Source: Oribacterium sp. WCC10
GTDB lineage: Bacteria > Bacillota > Clostridia > Lachnospirales > Lachnospiraceae
Direction: 5' to 3'
Length of the DNA: 64,000 bases
Assembly (NCBI RefSeq): GCF_900113415.1
Contig: NZ_FOPH01000011.1
Location: forward strand, 1 to 64,000
Shown here: piece by piece, positions 62,638 to 64,000 of the stretch
Numbering within the stretch: the first letter of the stretch is position 1
How the letters are laid out: the number at the start of each line of letters is the position of its first letter
The notes under the pieces: generated by a model
What the model was told of the DNA's origin: nothing
The model's database searches: none
What the model saw: the letters and a program-made list of their open reading frames with translations, nothing else
Position numbers and translations under genes: made by a program

Positions 62638-62660
62638 TAACGAAAGGGTATATAATTTGC

Positions 62661-62696
62661 AAAGGGCAGTTGCTGCGAATGCGGCAACTGCCCTTT
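62661..62696 (+). terminator. terminator after the small lipoprotein gene
   Basis: Perfect 13-bp stem AAAGGGCAGTTGC / GCAACTGCCCTTT, 24 bases after the stop codon. The T tract is short. Confidence 0.7.
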
Positions 62697-62760
62697 GGTG
62701 TAGGAGAAAATCATTATTGTTAACGTCTTACGACGCAGTTCCTGATGGAAATAAACTATT

Positions 62761-62845
62761 ATGATGTAAGTGCCAAAAGTACCAAATCACGTGCTCACAC
62801 GATGATTTGAGACTTTATGATCTGCCCGGACACACATAACTCATG
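62761..62845 (+). repeat. palindromic element, module A
   Basis: ATGATGTAAGTGCCAAAAGT, then CAAATCACGTGC and TTTGAGACTTTATGATCTG, fading into CACACATAACTCATG. It lies between the small lipoprotein gene and the second ABC operon. Confidence 0.75.
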
Positions 62846-62863
62846 TCCTGTTATGCTTTAATG

Positions 62864-63730
62864 TCAGCTCTTTATAGCACCGTCAACAAGACCGCCCATG
62901 ATCTGTTTCTGTGCGAACAGGAAAAGAATGATCATAGGGACGATGGCAAGCATGGCTGCCGTAAGGATGAGATCCCACTGCTTAACATAGGAGCCTACAA
63001 ATGCCTGAACCGCTACAGGAAGTGTTTTTACCTTTCCGTTATGTCCCAGCATAAGTGAAGGAAGCAGATAATCGTTCCATATCCACATACCGTTTAAGAT
63101 TGTTACGGTAACGATAGGTGGTTTAAGAAGCGGAAGGATGATCTTGAAGTAGGTTCCTTCCGGAGAACATCCGTCTATGGCCGCAGCCTCTTCCAGTTCG
63201 AATGGTACTGTTTTGATAAAGCCGGTCAGGATGAATACTGTCATGGCACCGCCGAAACCTAGATATGCGAATATGATTCCGTGAAAAGTCTGAAGCATTC
63301 CTATACCGAGGAACTTTCCGACATCTCTGAAGGTGGATATAAGCGGAAGCATTACCACCTGAAAAGGAATGATCATGGAAGCGATGAATACCATATAGAT
63401 GAATGTTGACCACTTTGTTTTGTTTCTGCAGATGACCCAGGCTGCCATGCCACCGAAAAGTGCAAGCAGGGCAATGGAAAGAAATGTTACCAGTGCAGAA
63501 GTTCCGAAGGCTGACCAGAAACTGAAATTAGTGTTGTTTATGACAGACTTCAGATTGTTGCTAAGGTTACTGAACTTCATTCCCGCAGTGCTTACAGGAT
63601 TGGCTACGATGTCATTTGCGGTTCTGAAGACATTTATCACAACAAGGAAGAAAGGGAACAGAACATATATGGCCAAAGCAAAGAATACAAGTCTGATGAG
63701 AATTCCCGAAAGTGTGAGTTTCTTTACCAT
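62864..63730 (-). CDS. CUT1 sugar ABC transporter permease (MalG type), second system
   Basis: 288 residues, six helices, with EAA loop EEAAAIDGCSPEGTYFKIILPLLKP and C-terminus IMGGLVDGAIKS. The start codon overlaps the stop of the partner permease (TAATG). This is a separate sugar importer from the one at 41405-45066; its substrate is not shown by anything in the window. Confidence 0.93.
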   Translation of the reverse strand: MVKKLTLSGILIRLVFFALAIYVLFPFFLVVINVFRTANDIVANPVSTAGMKFSNLSNNLKSVINNTNFSFWSAFGTSALVTFLSIALLALFGGMAAWVICRNKTKWSTFIYMVFIASMIIPFQVVMLPLISTFRDVGKFLGIGMLQTFHGIIFAYLGFGGAMTVFILTGFIKTVPFELEEAAAIDGCSPEGTYFKIILPLLKPPIVTVTILNGMWIWNDYLLPSLMLGHNGKVKTLPVAVQAFVGSYVKQWDLILTAAMLAIVPMIILFLFAQKQIMGGLVDGAIKS

Positions 63731-64000
63731 TACATTTCTACCTCCCTCTTATTGGATATGTGAACCTGTAACATGGACACGATGGACAGGATGATGAAGA
63801 AAAGCACAGCCTTGGCCTGTCCCATGGAGTAATTGTTCTTTGTGATAGCCGTGTTATAGATGTTGAGTGCCAGCATCTGGGTGCCGTTTGACAGGTACTG
63901 TCCAAGGAATGTTACAGAGCCGGTTCCGTTTGTCAGGGCCATATTGACATCGAACTGCTTGAATGCTGACTGAAGTGTCAGGAAGGTGCATACTGTGATG
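63730..64000 (-). CDS. CUT1 sugar ABC permease (MalF type), 3' part, cut by window edge
   Basis: The frame is open to the window end. It reads ITVCTFLTLQSAFKQFDVN then MALTNGTGSVTF..., the usual C-terminal region of MalF-like permeases (FDxN-ALTNG-MLALNIYNTA). At least 89 codons are present, and the start lies beyond the window. Confidence 0.9.
   Translation of the reverse strand, partial: ITVCTFLTLQSAFKQFDVNMALTNGTGSVTFLGQYLSNGTQMLALNIYNTAITKNNYSMGQAKAVLFFIILSIVSMLQVHISNKREVEM

Overview
The window looks like a low-to-middle GC Firmicutes chromosome, most likely a Lachnospiraceae of the Butyrivibrio/Pseudobutyrivibrio kind. This is inferred from Gram-positive Shine-Dalgarno sites before nearly every gene, lipoprotein signals with Ser/Thr/Glu-rich linkers, ABC and TRAP carbohydrate/acid uptake, a YesM/YesN-type sensor pair, and clostridial family versions throughout. 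No phage, conjugative element, IS transposase or CRISPR array is visible. Most genes are on the minus strand.

Layout. (1) 1-7080: tRNA-Ser(UGA), then a purine operon read right to left: guanine-type riboswitch with its terminator, BMP-family lipoprotein, ABC ATPase, two permeases and xpt. (2) 7174-16503: ispD, then housekeeping genes: secA, prfB (no frameshift), a UPF0735 ACT protein, tsaE, tsaB, rimI, rnz and tsaD. (3) 16976-20944: a three-gene metal unit (glycine-zipper protein, P1B ATPase with an SCA motif, 32-residue membrane peptide) next to a divergent AraC regulator; it resembles ferrosome (fez) loci. (4) 21000-30164: hpf, two cell-wall enzymes (NlpC/P60, amidase), an SDR, a TAXI-TRAP transporter and an LprI-like lipoprotein. 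(5) 30410-36086: TRIC channel, then a GATase / amino acid permease / UPF0597 operon opposite an XRE regulator.

(6) 36121-54346: a Gram-positive polysaccharide utilisation region for uronic-acid-containing glycans. It holds a DUF2264 protein, a GH2 beta-glucuronidase, a GH88 unsaturated glucuronyl hydrolase, a CUT1 ABC transporter with binding protein, a sensor kinase and response regulator, a heparinase II/III-like protein and a Gal-binding-like protein, plus one 500-residue protein I do not recognise. (7) 54519-61784: DUF3298 lipoprotein, a soluble chemotaxis transducer paired with a FIST protein, a YjfB-like small protein, a new 56-residue membrane protein, DJ-1, AIM24 and deoC. (8) 62152-64000: a small lipoprotein and the 3' end of a second CUT1 ABC operon.

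The most unusual non-coding feature is a modular family of palindromic intergenic elements, at about 15 sites. The one complete copy (16635-16907) has imperfect inverted ends of about 20 bp, like a MITE, and other sites carry half elements or only the end hairpin. Other notable items are a 46-bp tandem triplication containing the ribosome binding site of an amino acid permease, a prfB whose former frameshift site appears healed in frame, and repeated Ser/Asp/Glu/Asn-rich insertions in otherwise ordinary cytosolic enzymes.
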